Shown here in pieces: positions 20,450-33,038 of a stretch of 64,000 nt of DNA. The stretch comes from Janthinobacterium sp. (GTDB lineage Bacteria > Pseudomonadota > Gammaproteobacteria > Burkholderiales > Burkholderiaceae_D). The position numbers and the translations under genes were made by a program. The stretch spans positions 1-64,000 of the forward strand of contig PKWL01000072.1 in the NCBI GenBank assembly GCA_003133225.1, written 5' to 3'. Within the stretch, counting starts at the first letter, position 1; each line of letters begins with the position of its first letter. The notes beneath the pieces are model-generated. The model ran no database searches. It was not told the origin of the DNA and saw nothing but the letters and a program-made list of their open reading frames with translations.

Positions 20450-21083
20450 GGGTCGAATCTTCCTGTTGGCGCGCGGTCGGCGCGGGCGCCACCGCGGGCA
20501 CTGCCGATGCGGCCGGTACTGCGGGTATTGCGGGTACGGGCGACGCCGTGACGACCGGCTTTAGCACGACCAAGCGGCGCATCATCTGCTGCACCAGGTC
20601 CGTTTGCATGTCGTGGTACAGCAGCTCGCCTTCTTTTTCCTTCGCCGATACTTGGGTCTGGTCGAACGTCATCGGGCGCGTCGCCGCGATCGTCGTGGGC
20701 GCCAGCAGTTCGTGGCCCTGGTTGTCGCGCACCTTGAACCTCACGCTATAACTGAGCAGGTATTCACTCACCTGGCCGTTGCTATTGAGCGCCAAAATCG
20801 ACTTACCCCGGGTTTTATCCGGGTCGTTTAGGACGTCGATGATGCCGTCGGCATCCTTTTCGCTGAGCGCGATCTGAGTGGCGCCGTAGGAGCGGATGTA
20901 GCGCTTCAGATTAATCGCGAACGGCGCCGTGTCGTCCAGATCGACATAGACCTTGTTGAATGGCACGTTGTACTGGCCACCCGCGCCGCGCAAATGGAAG
21001 CCGCAAGCCGCCAACATCGACGTCAACACCAGTATGGCGCCCCACTGGCGTGCGCGCCGCATCGTCACGGAAAAAGTCAGCAT
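20433..21083 (-). CDS. lptE: LPS-assembly lipoprotein LptE
   Basis: Lipobox LAACGFHLRG; short overlap with holA; downstream of leuS. Confidence 0.92.
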   Translation of the reverse strand: MLTFSVTMRRARQWGAILVLTSMLAACGFHLRGAGGQYNVPFNKVYVDLDDTAPFAINLKRYIRSYGATQIALSEKDADGIIDVLNDPDKTRGKSILALNSNGQVSEYLLSYSVRFKVRDNQGHELLAPTTIAATRPMTFDQTQVSAKEKEGELLYHDMQTDLVQQMMRRLVVLKPVVTASPVPAIPAVPAASAVPAVAPAPTARQQEDSTHAIAP

Positions 21084-21088
21084 ATCGT

Positions 21089-23764
<2,676 letters not shown>

Positions 23765-23885
23765 TTATACTGGCTCACGCGTTTTGGTCGCGCCCCAGCC
23801 GTTCGCTGTCCCGTTTTACCGTTGCCGTTTCACGTCATGGGCGCCCACACCATCCTACCAATGATCTCCCTTGGCGCGCGGCGCG

Positions 23886-24212
23886 TCAGAGCAGCACCAG
23901 CGCCAGCGCCGGCTTTTCGCCATAGTCCTCGTATCGCTCGTTGATGCCGATGACGCAAAAGCTAAGCTCGTCCAAAATATCGGGCACCTGCTGGCGCATC
24001 AAATCGGAATCGAGGATGATCACTTCCAGCGTTTCGTTCGCTTTCAGGTGAAATTGCGTCATTCCATCTTCGTCGCGCAGATAGCTGAGGCAATCGACCC
24101 AGGCGTCCATCGTGCCTGCGTAAAACTCGGGAAAGCCGAGCGCTTCCTGGCACTGGGCGTGGAAACTGGCCCAATCGGTGATCAAGGCACCATTGATCCG
24201 GGCAAGCGCCAT
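23886..24212 (-). CDS. Barstar-family protein
   Basis: FPEFYAGTMDAWVDCLSYL matches the barstar helix pattern; ATG begins 1 nt after the exbD stop codon. Confidence 0.72.
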   Translation of the reverse strand: MALARINGALITDWASFHAQCQEALGFPEFYAGTMDAWVDCLSYLRDEDGMTQFHLKANETLEVIILDSDLMRQQVPDILDELSFCVIGINERYEDYGEKPALALVLL

Positions 24213-24213
24213 A

Positions 24214-24651
24214 TTATTTCCTTTCCTTGTCAAGGAATCGCCCCGGGTCGGTTACAAAACCGAGTTTGGTCACGCCGTTCGACTGGGCTGCCGCCATCAC
24301 TTGCGCCACCACTTCATAGCGCGTCTCCTTATCGGCACGCAGCTGCAGTTCCGGCTGCGGAGACAGCCTGGAGGTCTGCGCCAGCCGAGCGTCCAGAGCA
24401 GCAGGGTCGAGCGCGTCGTTGTTCCAATAAATCCGGCCCTTGGCATCGATCGCCAGCGTGATCGCTGGCACCGGCTGCTGCGCGGGCGCCGCCTTAGCGC
24501 GCGGCAAGTCAAGCTTGATCGCATTGGTAAACATCGGCGCCGCGATGATGAAGATGACCAGCAGCACCAGCATCACATCAACCATGGGCGTCACGTTGAT
24601 GTCGGCCATCAAGGGCTGCTGCCGGTGATGGTTAAAAGCGCCAAAAGCCAT
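24214..24651 (-). CDS. ExbD/TolR-family biopolymer transport protein
   Basis: MADINVTPMVDVMLVLLVIFIIAAPM. Confidence 0.92.
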   Translation of the reverse strand: MAFGAFNHHRQQPLMADINVTPMVDVMLVLLVIFIIAAPMFTNAIKLDLPRAKAAPAQQPVPAITLAIDAKGRIYWNNDALDPAALDARLAQTSRLSPQPELQLRADKETRYEVVAQVMAAAQSNGVTKLGFVTDPGRFLDKERK

Positions 24652-24661
24652 GATCGCTCCC

Positions 24662-25360
24662 TTATTTGGCGGCGCGTGCGCCAGTGGTGAGGTAAGCGTG
24701 CAAGTCGAAGGCGAACGCATCTAGCTCGGCCAAGGTGAGACGATTGACGCGGTTAAGGCCGTTATACGCGAGCACGGCCGGAATGGCCACCACCAGGCCG
24801 AAGCCGGTCATGATCAAGGCTTCGCCGACTGGGCCAGCCACCTTGTCGATCTGCACGATGCCGGCCGCCGACACGGCCGCCAGCGCATGGTAGATGCCCC
24901 AGACGGTGCCCAGCAAGCCGACGAAGGGCGCGGTCGAACCGATCGAGGCCAACACCGTCAAGCCGCTCTCCAGACGTTGGGTGGCGCGGTGGACGGCGCT
25001 ACGCAGGGCGCGGGTCACCTGCTCGCCCGGGGCCATTTCGGCGCCCAGCGTAGCTGGCCCCTGTGGCGTCAGGGGGGCCGCGCCCTGCTCGGCCAGCGGT
25101 GCGTACACGCCTTCGCGGTCGGCCACAGTCAACCTAGCGAGCGCGTCCGCCATGCTAGGCGCGCCCCAGAACGCCTCGACCGCGCCCGCGCTGTGCCGGA
25201 TGCGCCAGGCGGCCCAGCTCTTGGACAGGATCAAGTACCAACTTGCCAGTGACATCAGCAACAGCAAATAGGCCACGGCATGGCTGATCGGATCTCCCTG
25301 CAACCAGTAGCGCTCTAGGCTAAATTGATTCTCAATGGGGCTCGTGCTCATGGTCGCCAA
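24662..25360 (-). CDS. MotA/TolQ/ExbB proton channel family protein
   Basis: LTVLASIGSTAPFVGLLGTVWGIYHAL and GEALIMTGFGLVVAIPAVLAYN. Confidence 0.93.
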   Translation of the reverse strand: MATMSTSPIENQFSLERYWLQGDPISHAVAYLLLLMSLASWYLILSKSWAAWRIRHSAGAVEAFWGAPSMADALARLTVADREGVYAPLAEQGAAPLTPQGPATLGAEMAPGEQVTRALRSAVHRATQRLESGLTVLASIGSTAPFVGLLGTVWGIYHALAAVSAAGIVQIDKVAGPVGEALIMTGFGLVVAIPAVLAYNGLNRVNRLTLAELDAFAFDLHAYLTTGARAAK

Positions 25361-26170
25361 TTACCCTTTCAAAGACAATACGTCCTGCATGTCGAACAGG
25401 CCACTCGGCTTGTCGGCCAAGAAACGCGCGGCACGCAAGGCGCCGTGGGCATAGGTGGCGCGGCTGCTCGACTTGTGGCTGATCTCGATACGCTCGCCGA
25501 TTCCGGCGAACAGCACCGTATGGTCGCCGACGATATCGCCGCCGCGGATGGTGGCAAAGCCAATCGTGGACGGATCGCGCGCTCCCGTTACTCCCTCGCG
25601 CCCGTAGACGGCGCACGTTTTCAAATCGCGCCCCAAAACACCGGCGATCACTTCGCCCATTTTCAAAGCAGTGCCTGACGGCGCATCGACCTTGTGGCGG
25701 TGATGCGCTTCGATGATCTCGATGTCGTAGCCTTCCGACAAGCTCTTGGCGGCCAGCTCCAGCAGCTTCAAAGTCAAATTCACACCCACGCTCATGTTCG
25801 GCGCGAACACGATGGCGGTCTTTTGCGCGGCAGCCGCAATGGCCGCCTTGCCGGCATCGTCAAAGCCGGTGGTGCCAATAATCATCTTGATGCCGTGCGC
25901 AGCGCAATACTCCAGATGCCGCAAGGTGCCGTCCGGACGGGTAAAATCGATCAGGTAGGCAGCGCCCGCCAAGCCTTTGGCCAGATCCGATTCAATCATT
26001 ACGCCGCCAGGCTTACCGAGAAAAAGAGCGGCGTCTTGGCCGATGCAGGCGGCGCCGGCCACATCGAGCGCACCGACCAGATGGACGCCAGGCGCGTCTT
26101 CGATCGCTTCGATCAGGATACGGCCCATGCGTCCGCCGGCGCCAGCAATTGCGATATTAAATTCAGTCAT
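25361..26170 (-). CDS. dapB: 4-hydroxy-tetrahydrodipicolinate reductase
   Basis: [38 protein letters not shown]. Confidence 0.96.
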   Translation of the reverse strand: MTEFNIAIAGAGGRMGRILIEAIEDAPGVHLVGALDVAGAACIGQDAALFLGKPGGVMIESDLAKGLAGAAYLIDFTRPDGTLRHLEYCAAHGIKMIIGTTGFDDAGKAAIAAAAQKTAIVFAPNMSVGVNLTLKLLELAAKSLSEGYDIEIIEAHHRHKVDAPSGTALKMGEVIAGVLGRDLKTCAVYGREGVTGARDPSTIGFATIRGGDIVGDHTVLFAGIGERIEISHKSSSRATYAHGALRAARFLADKPSGLFDMQDVLSLKG

Positions 26171-26261
26171 ATTTTGCCCTCATGCAAGGTTATCTCATTG
26201 CCGCCGCCCGCCGCAAGATGCCAGCGCCACTGGCGCGGCCTTGGCCGTCCGCATCCACTCT

Positions 26262-26873
26262 TTACGGCTGTGGCGGCTTCATTTTTTTCTGTTCGGCGTC
26301 AAGTTCATGATACGGCGCGATGGGAGTCGATTCAACGATCCGGGCGATGTAGACCTTTTCAGTGGGCAGATTGCCGCCTTCGAAGCGTTCCACCTTGCCA
26401 TCCTTGAAAAACACCACCACGCGGCTGGTCGTTATCTCGCCATTGCCCTTGGCAAGGCGGAATGGATAATCCCAGCGGTCGGCGTGGAAAATATCGGTCA
26501 GCAAAGGCGTGCCCAGGATAAAGCGCACCTGCTCGCGCGTCATGTCGACCTTCAGTTGCGCGAACATCTCTTCCGAAATAAAGTTGCCCTGTTGAATAGT
26601 CGGATGGTAAGGCGAAAATACCCAAAGAAATCTTTGCCAGTAGGTCACGCTGGTGGTCTGGGCTCCGCTGGCCGGTGTCACGCTAGTTTGGGCTGCGCCC
26701 GATGCTGTGGCGGCGCTGCTGGGCTGGTTCAAAGTGGGGGACGGTTCGCCCAGCAGGGAGCGGCTGGCGCAACCTGATAGGAGCAGCGCGACGCCGATTG
26801 CGCCCGCCAGCAAAGGCATACCACAGTAAAACCGGTACGAACGAGATGGTATGAAAGCCTGGGTGAAGCGCAT
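26262..26873 (-). CDS. bamE: Outer membrane protein assembly factor BamE (SmpA/OmlA)
   Basis: Lipobox LLSGCAS; QGNFISEEMFAQLKVDMTREQVRFILGTPLLTDIFHADRWDYPF. Confidence 0.92.
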   Translation of the reverse strand: MRFTQAFIPSRSYRFYCGMPLLAGAIGVALLLSGCASRSLLGEPSPTLNQPSSAATASGAAQTSVTPASGAQTTSVTYWQRFLWVFSPYHPTIQQGNFISEEMFAQLKVDMTREQVRFILGTPLLTDIFHADRWDYPFRLAKGNGEITTSRVVVFFKDGKVERFEGGNLPTEKVYIARIVESTPIAPYHELDAEQKKMKPPQP

Positions 26874-26951
26874 GAGTGACCTCAATTCGGTTGAGCAGAA
26901 GTGCCAAAACGCTATATGATAAAGCAGATGAACCAGATAAGAGCAACAAAC

Positions 26952-27386
26952 ATGAGTAACACGCCTTCCGATCTCAAGGCCAGCGGCCTCAAAGCAACCG
27001 TTCCGCGGCTGAAGATTCTCGACATATTTCAAAGCAGCCCGGTGCGCCACCTGACGGCCGAAGACGTCTACAAGATTTTGCTGACTAAGAACGTGGATGT
27101 CGGCTTGGCCACTGTGTACCGGGTCTTGACCCAGTTCGAGCAGGCGGGCCTACTTAGCCGCAACCACTTCGAAACGGGCAAAGCGATTTTTGAGCTCAAC
27201 GAGGGCTCGCACCACGACCATCTGGTTTGCCTAGATTGCGGGCACGTGGAAGAATTTTTCGATAGCGAAATTGAAAAACGTCAAGAAAAAGTGGCCGAAG
27301 AACGCGGCTTTCAAATCGCCGAACACGCCCTTGCCATCTATGGCAACTGCGTCAAGATCAACTGCCCGCACCAACGTAACAAGTAA
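26952..27386 (+). CDS. fur: Ferric uptake regulator
   Basis: [38 protein letters not shown]; divergent from bamE. Confidence 0.95.
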   Translation: MSNTPSDLKASGLKATVPRLKILDIFQSSPVRHLTAEDVYKILLTKNVDVGLATVYRVLTQFEQAGLLSRNHFETGKAIFELNEGSHHDHLVCLDCGHVEEFFDSEIEKRQEKVAEERGFQIAEHALAIYGNCVKINCPHQRNK

Positions 27387-27413
27387 GCCTCATCACAGCG
27401 CAGCCAAGATGCG

Positions 27414-28430
27414 TCAGGTGTGGCTGAGCGCGTTCGACAGCAATTTGGCCGTGATGTCGACGATCGGTATCACCCGCTCATAGGCCATGCGGGTCGGCCC
27501 AATCACGCCCAAGGTGCCGACGATTTTGCCGTTCACTTCGTAGGGCGCTGTGACGACGCTCATTTCGTCCATCGGCACGAGGTTTGATTCGCCGCCGATG
27601 AATATCTGAACACCCGTCGCCTTGCTCGACACATCGAGCAATTGCATCAGCGCCGTCTTTTGCTCGAACATGTCGAACATTTGGCGTAGCGACGTCATGT
27701 TCGAGGACAGGTCGCTCACGCTTAACAAGTTGCGCTCGCCCGAGATCACCATGGCGTCGGAGTCGTCGGCCATCGCTTCGCTGCCCGCTTCGACTGCCGC
27801 CTGCATCAGGCGGCCCATATCGTCGCGCAGCTGGCGCAGTTCGCCTTGCAGGCGGTTGCGCACGGCATCGAACGACAGGCCGCCGTAATTCTGGTTGATG
27901 TAGTTGGCCGATTGCACCAGCTGCGCCGGCGTGTAATCGGACTCGGTCAGCAGCAGCCGGTTTTGCACGTCGCCGGCGGGGCCGACGATGACGAGCAAGA
28001 TGCGCTTTTCCGATAGGCGCAAAAATTCGATCTGCTGGAACACCGATTCGCGCCGCGGACTGAGCACCACGCCGGCAAACTGCGACAGAGACGACAGTAT
28101 CTGCGCCGCATTGGCGATCATCTTTTGCGGCTGCTGGGCCGGCAGACGGATGCGCGCGCCGACCGCATGTTCGTCGAGATGCTGCACCGTTAGCAAGGTG
28201 TCGACGAAGATGCGATAGCCGCGTGGCGTCGGGATGCGCCCGGCCGAAGTGTGCGGACTTGCCACATAACCCATGACCTCGAGGTCGGCCATGATGTTGC
28301 GGATGGTCGCCGGCGACAAGTCAAGGCCGGAAATTTTCGAGAGCGCACGCGAGCCCACTGGCTGGCCTTCGGCGATATAGCGCTCGACCAAGGCTTTGAG
28401 CAAGGTTTTGGCACGTGTGTCGAGTTGCAT
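27414..28430 (-). CDS. hrcA: Heat-inducible transcriptional repressor HrcA
   Basis: [57 protein letters not shown]. Confidence 0.95.
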   Translation of the reverse strand: MQLDTRAKTLLKALVERYIAEGQPVGSRALSKISGLDLSPATIRNIMADLEVMGYVASPHTSAGRIPTPRGYRIFVDTLLTVQHLDEHAVGARIRLPAQQPQKMIANAAQILSSLSQFAGVVLSPRRESVFQQIEFLRLSEKRILLVIVGPAGDVQNRLLLTESDYTPAQLVQSANYINQNYGGLSFDAVRNRLQGELRQLRDDMGRLMQAAVEAGSEAMADDSDAMVISGERNLLSVSDLSSNMTSLRQMFDMFEQKTALMQLLDVSSKATGVQIFIGGESNLVPMDEMSVVTAPYEVNGKIVGTLGVIGPTRMAYERVIPIVDITAKLLSNALSHT

Positions 28431-28500
28431 AAGTCTATTTCCAGCCAGCCGCAATTAAAGTGATGTCCTCATTATGCACGCTCGGGCGGCCCTTAGCGCA

Positions 28501-29220
28501 TCATTCTTCCCCCTGCTGGCTCAACCATTCCAGCAGGTCGTCCAAGGTGGTGCAGATGGCGTCGGGCTGGATGGCCGCATCCGGGTGCGCGCTGCTGCCG
28601 TTGCGGTTGAGCCAAATTGCGCGCAATCCCGCCTGCTGGGCGCCGGCCACGTCGAGCACCAGATCATCGCCGACATAGATGGCCTCGTGCGGTGCCACGC
28701 CCAGCGCCCCGCATGCCGCGTGGAAGATGGCGGCATCCGGCTTGGCACTGCCGAACTGGCCGGCTGCTAGCGATACCTTGAAATGGTGGGCCAGCCCGAT
28801 GACTTCAAGGTCCGCATTGCCGTTCGAAATCGAGCCAAGCAGGATCCTGCCTTTCAGGCGCAGCAGGCCGGGCAGCACGTCGGCATAGGGTGTGACGGCG
28901 TTGCGCGCGGCGAAAAAATGCGTCATCGCGGCCTCGACCTTGGCGCTGTCTTCGCCCGCTTGCTCGAAGGCAGAGCGCAGAGCGATACGGCGCAAGGCGC
29001 CCAGGTCAAGGTGCAACCGTGGCTGCTGCGCCAGGAGCGCCAGGCGGCCCTGGCGCAGCGTCTCGATGCTAAACTGCTGCGCCACCTTGGGCGCGTGGCT
29101 TGCCAGCCAAGCGTACAGGGCCTTTTCGGCATCGGCCATGACGGGCGCGATCGGCCACAAGGTGTCGTCCAAATCGAACAGGATGGCTTTCGGTCGCGCC
29201 CATGGGGCGAGCTTTGTCAT
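28501..29220 (-). CDS. HAD-family hydrolase
   Basis: AILFDLDDTLWPI, LLGSISNGNADL, KPDAAIFHAACGALGVAPHEAIYVGDDLVLDVAGAQQAGL. Confidence 0.88.
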   Translation of the reverse strand: MTKLAPWARPKAILFDLDDTLWPIAPVMADAEKALYAWLASHAPKVAQQFSIETLRQGRLALLAQQPRLHLDLGALRRIALRSAFEQAGEDSAKVEAAMTHFFAARNAVTPYADVLPGLLRLKGRILLGSISNGNADLEVIGLAHHFKVSLAAGQFGSAKPDAAIFHAACGALGVAPHEAIYVGDDLVLDVAGAQQAGLRAIWLNRNGSSAHPDAAIQPDAICTTLDDLLEWLSQQGEE

Positions 29221-29821
29221 GGCACTGGCACTCCGAAAAATAGGGATAGGGCCGTTGCGGCGGCGCACGGGCCGACTTTGCTCCTATTGTCGCATCGATG
29301 GCCTCAGATGCGCCGGCGGCGCGGCATATTGATCGGCGCATGGCGCCGCAGTCGGTGGCGCCGTGCGTGCCGTGCAGACCATAGCGGCATCGGTGAACCG
29401 GCCCCTCCTCGGTTAAGGCCGACTCGTTAGAACGACAAGGGGCGAGCTGCAGCGAACGATTCGTGAGCAGCTGCTAACGGGCCGGTGCAGTCGAAGTAAG
29501 GTGCGCGGGTACGCGCAGGACGAAGCAGGTGCCGGTCCGGTGGCAGCTAGCCCATCCTAATCATCGTTTGACAAACGCGGCGGGAAACAAGGTTGGACAG
29601 AGAAAAATCGTCCTAACGCTGCCGCCAAGGCGAGAATCATGGTTTCAGTTTCTTCCGATAAGCATAAAATAAGCCCGCTTAATGTGCCACCTTGTTACAA
29701 GGTGATACAAGCGTGCTGCCCGGATGACCTCAGATGCACTAAAATAGGCGCCAATTTCCGCGTACCATATGGCACCGGCAAGCGCGTTGCCATTCTTACC
29801 CTATTCGTTCCTGGAGAATTT

Positions 29822-30421
29822 ATGAAAAGTTTGTTTCTGCGTTCCTGTGCGGCGCTGTTGTGCGCCTGCGGCTTGGCCGCGTGCGGCGGCAGCAGCGGCT
29901 CCCTGCTTCTGAGCGGTACGATTACCGGCTTGACGCAGCCCAACTTGGTGCTTAGCAATGGCGGCGAGAGTTTAGCGGTGGCGCCCGTGTCGTTGACGTC
30001 CACGCAGCAAGTGTTTTCCTTTGTCAATTTGCTGAACCAAGGTGATAGCTATAACGTCACGGTAACGACCCCGCCGCTCGAATCGAACTGTACTGTGACC
30101 AACGGCGTCGGCAACGCCTCGACCGGGAACGTGACAACGGTCCTCGTCAATTGCGTTACCCATGCTTACACGCTGGGCGGGACCGTCAGCGGCCTGACCT
30201 CCGGCAACAGCGTGACACTGAAAAACGGCAACGACTCCGTAACCGTGGGCTCGAACATCCCGTTTGCGTTCCAAGCCCAAGTCGCCTTTGGCGCGCCTTA
30301 CACCGTGGTGCAGCAGCCGACGAATGGCGGCCAGACCTGCAGCGTGACAGGCGGCGATACTGGCGCCGGCGCGGGACTCATGGTACATGGCGGCGTTAAT
30401 GTTCAGGTCACCTGCCAATAA
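29822..30421 (+). CDS. Secreted lipoprotein with two beta-rich repeat modules
   Basis: Lipobox LAACGG; GGAG upstream of ATG; modules (L)SGTITGL..LVLSNG..CTV..VNC and GGTVSGL..VTLKNG..CSV..VTC. Confidence 0.75.
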   Translation: MKSLFLRSCAALLCACGLAACGGSSGSLLLSGTITGLTQPNLVLSNGGESLAVAPVSLTSTQQVFSFVNLLNQGDSYNVTVTTPPLESNCTVTNGVGNASTGNVTTVLVNCVTHAYTLGGTVSGLTSGNSVTLKNGNDSVTVGSNIPFAFQAQVAFGAPYTVVQQPTNGGQTCSVTGGDTGAGAGLMVHGGVNVQVTCQ

Positions 30422-30461
30422 GGCGATGGCCCTTTACACCCACATCAATTTGGAGAAATAC

Positions 30462-31031
30462 ATGCGTTTATGCTCTTTGCGTCCCATCACGGCGCTGCTT
30501 GTCACCGCCGCACTGGCCGCCTGCGGCGGCACCACGATGTACGTCGTCAGCGGCTCCATCACCGGCCTCGCGGACCCGGGCCTGGTGCTTAGCGACGGTA
30601 CCGACACGGTGTCGCCGAAAGTGGGCGACACGACTTTCACCTTCCCCACCCAGATTGGCTACGGCACCGCGTTTAACATCGCGGCTCAGAACCAGCCGGC
30701 CCACCAGACCTGCAACGTCCTGGGCGGCAACAGCTCGGCTGGCGAAACGGCGACCATCGCTGCCGTCGTCGTTTGCGCGACCAATACCTACTTACTAAGT
30801 GGAACGGTCACCGGCTTGCCTGCCGGCGCCAGTGTGTCACTGGGAACGGGTAGCTTGGTAGCCCCGGTAACGGTAACGGCCAACGGGGCGTTTCAATTTG
30901 TCTATCCCGCAGGCCAGGACTTTACCATCGCTCCTGTGCAAACGAGCGGCACGTCTTGCACCGTGAGCCCCAACGGCATTGGCAACATGGGCGACGCCGC
31001 CGTCTCAGGGATCGTGGTGACCTGTCAATGA
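30462..31031 (+). CDS. Secreted lipoprotein, tandem paralogue of the preceding gene
   Basis: Lipobox LAACGG; GGAG upstream of ATG; SGSITGL..LVLSDG..CNV..VVC and SGTVTGL..CTV..VTC. Confidence 0.75.
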   Translation: MRLCSLRPITALLVTAALAACGGTTMYVVSGSITGLADPGLVLSDGTDTVSPKVGDTTFTFPTQIGYGTAFNIAAQNQPAHQTCNVLGGNSSAGETATIAAVVVCATNTYLLSGTVTGLPAGASVSLGTGSLVAPVTVTANGAFQFVYPAGQDFTIAPVQTSGTSCTVSPNGIGNMGDAAVSGIVVTCQ

Positions 31032-31119
31032 CGACCTTGGATCCGGCGCAGGGATGAATCATTCCGGGCCCACTTCCAAGATATTATGCTTGTGAATAAT
31101 TGATATGTGAAAAATAAAT

Positions 31120-31215
31120 TGGAGAAGTATGCGGCAATGCAGCATACTGAACTTGTCTCCTCCAACTCCTCCAAGAATTGGATTTAGCCCGCTTTCATCA
31201 GCGGGCTTTTTTTTG
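31120..31215 (+). ncRNA. Candidate small RNA / structured 3' UTR with twin CTCCTCC motifs
   Basis: Hairpin AGTATGC-N9-GCATACT (31126-31148), CTCCTCC at 31157-31163 and 31166-31172, then strong intrinsic terminator. Confidence 0.45.
31186..31214 (+). terminator. Rho-independent terminator
   Basis: AGCCCGC-TTTCATCA-GCGGGCT followed by a run of T. Confidence 0.9.
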
Positions 31216-31332
31216 CCTGTGGGTACTAAGCAGCCCATTCGCATAATCAATAGCGTAAGCTATGTTTTTCCGCGCCGCGGGCTGATGCCCGACATATGGC
31301 GCAAAAAATTGGCATTAGGTCAATAGCCGTAA

Positions 31333-32551
31333 TCAAGCCATGCGCTTCCTGTTTTCCTCGATAGCTTTGGCAATCTTATTGCGTGTGGCCGGGCGAATTG
31401 CATAATGCTTGGCCATCGTCTTGAACTCGCCTGCGACAACCGCAAACCGCTCGATGGTGGCGGACGCCCAAGATAAGTCAAGGCTGTTGCTAGTGGCCAG
31501 CGTCATGAGGTCCGTCTCGCTTGGATTGCGGCCCTCTCCTTCGATATCCATCTGGGGTTCGCCGCCAGGACCTTCACAGTAGGTTAAATCGTAGCAAGGC
31601 GCGAGCTTCCAAGAGAGTGTTTCGTCCATGCGAAACGAGAAGTTTTTAGCGTGGTCGTCCCGGTTATTGAACACAACGTTAAAAACGCACCGCTCGAACG
31701 CTTTTTTGACTTCATGCTCGCTGTGCGTAAAGGCCCGCGTACCGCGTAACAAGGTCTGATAGCTGACGGTTGGCACGCGGAAATCCGTATGCAGCGCCCC
31801 GGCCAGCGTGTGGATGGGCACCCGCAGCCCGGCATGGCGGTCGAAGCGCTCAATTCCAAAGGCGGCATGGCGTTGGTCCAAATCAAAATATTGTGTTGGT
31901 GGCATGTCCAAGCCACAGTCGGTGGCAAACCTGGCATAGCAGTGCTCTATTGCACACACCTCTTTATGTTCCGATTTGCCTGGGAATTTGACCAGCCAGG
32001 GCATGCCTGGCGCATCTTCTCGGGTGCTGACCAGTTTGGCTGGCGCATCATACTGCACTAGAGCTTTCGGCCTCGTCCCCTGCGGAGAGCCGCCGATCAT
32101 CACCAATTGCCGCAACGCGGCAGTATCCCGGCCAGCGACCACGGCCTGCACTTCTGTAGCCATCGCTAATAGCTTAAGGTCTGGCGGCGGCAGCTCGATA
32201 TTCGCGGCAGGCTCAAAAGTCAACGCTCCCATGGCACGCTCCGCGATGAACGCGAGTGGGTCCAGAGGGGATATTTGATGGGGGCCAAAATTCTTCTTGA
32301 ATAGCCGGTCCATCAGCAGCAGGCCCCAACCGTCCGGCAACGCATCGGCTATCAGGCCGGGCAATTAAACTGGTAAGCGGGAAATCCGCCATAGGCATCG
32401 GCTTGAAGTTTGAGATGCCGAGGGGAGAATTCGATGCCATTGGCTAATGCTTCTGGCGAGTACTCGAACAACAAGTCTGACCATTATCGGCCAGGGTTCC
32501 AAGGGGCCAGCGCTGCCCCCAGCCACAAAAAAATACTGTAATTTTTTTCAT
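31333..32551 (-). pseudogene. HipA-like toxin kinase with two apparent frameshifts near its 5' end; intact C-terminal ORF 31333-32364
   Basis: C-terminal ORF has LPGLIADALPDGWGLLLMDRLF and FNNRDDHAKNFSF. Upstream pieces MKKITVFFCGWGQRWPLGTLADNGQT (from ATG at 32551) and LLFEYSPEALANGIEFSPRHLKLQADAYGGFPAYQFN lie in two other frames. Confidence 0.75.
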
Positions 32552-32916
32552 ACGCGCGGTTTGGCAGGACGCCGCGGCGATACACCCGCTCTTTGCTTGA
32601 GTTTGGCGACGGCTGACTTACGAGGAGCGCGGACGCGCTCGGCCTGCTCAGCTTGCTCCATTTGCGAAATAGACTTGATTTTTAGAATAAAGAGCGATTG
32701 CATTTCGTCTGCCAAACCCAGCCCTAGAGCTGCACGCATGAAATTCTCCAACGTGCATTGACCCTTATTTTCGAGAAGCTTTAAGGTGCTTACCCCGATT
32801 GCAGCCCGTTTTGCCAATTCCACCTGCGACAGGCCTTGCGCTAGTCGATGGGAGTGCAAACGCTTGCCGAGTTCGATTCGAATTTCTTGCTCATTCGCAA
32901 AGCCAAAGTCCAACAT
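32548..32916 (-). CDS. HipB-like XRE-family antitoxin/regulator
   Basis: HTH IELGKRLHSHRLAQGLSQVELAKRAAIGVSTLKLLENKGQ; TGA overlaps the reconstructed hipA ATG (ATGA). Confidence 0.88.
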   Translation of the reverse strand: MLDFGFANEQEIRIELGKRLHSHRLAQGLSQVELAKRAAIGVSTLKLLENKGQCTLENFMRAALGLGLADEMQSLFILKIKSISQMEQAEQAERVRAPRKSAVAKLKQRAGVSPRRPAKPRV

Positions 32917-32972
32917 TTGTTTTCTATCCGTTGACAGGTGACATTTGAAGTACAGCAGAGGGCGGCGGCACC

Positions 32973-33004
32973 ATAATAATAGCCTATATATAGGCTATTA
33001 TTAT
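32973..33004. promoter_or_regulatory. Perfect 32-bp palindrome, putative HipB-type operator 1
   Basis: ATAATAATAGCCTATATATAGGCTATTATTAT; core TAGCC-N8-GGCTA at 32980-32997; TATAAT (minus strand) at 33000-33005. Confidence 0.8.
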
Positions 33005-33020
33005 ATTAAATATTGAATAG

Positions 33021-33038
33021 TAGCCTATATTTAGGCTG
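33021..33038. promoter_or_regulatory. Putative HipB-type operator 2
   Basis: TAGCCTATATTTAGGCTG, same TAGCC-N8-GGCT layout, 41 bp from operator 1. Confidence 0.65.
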
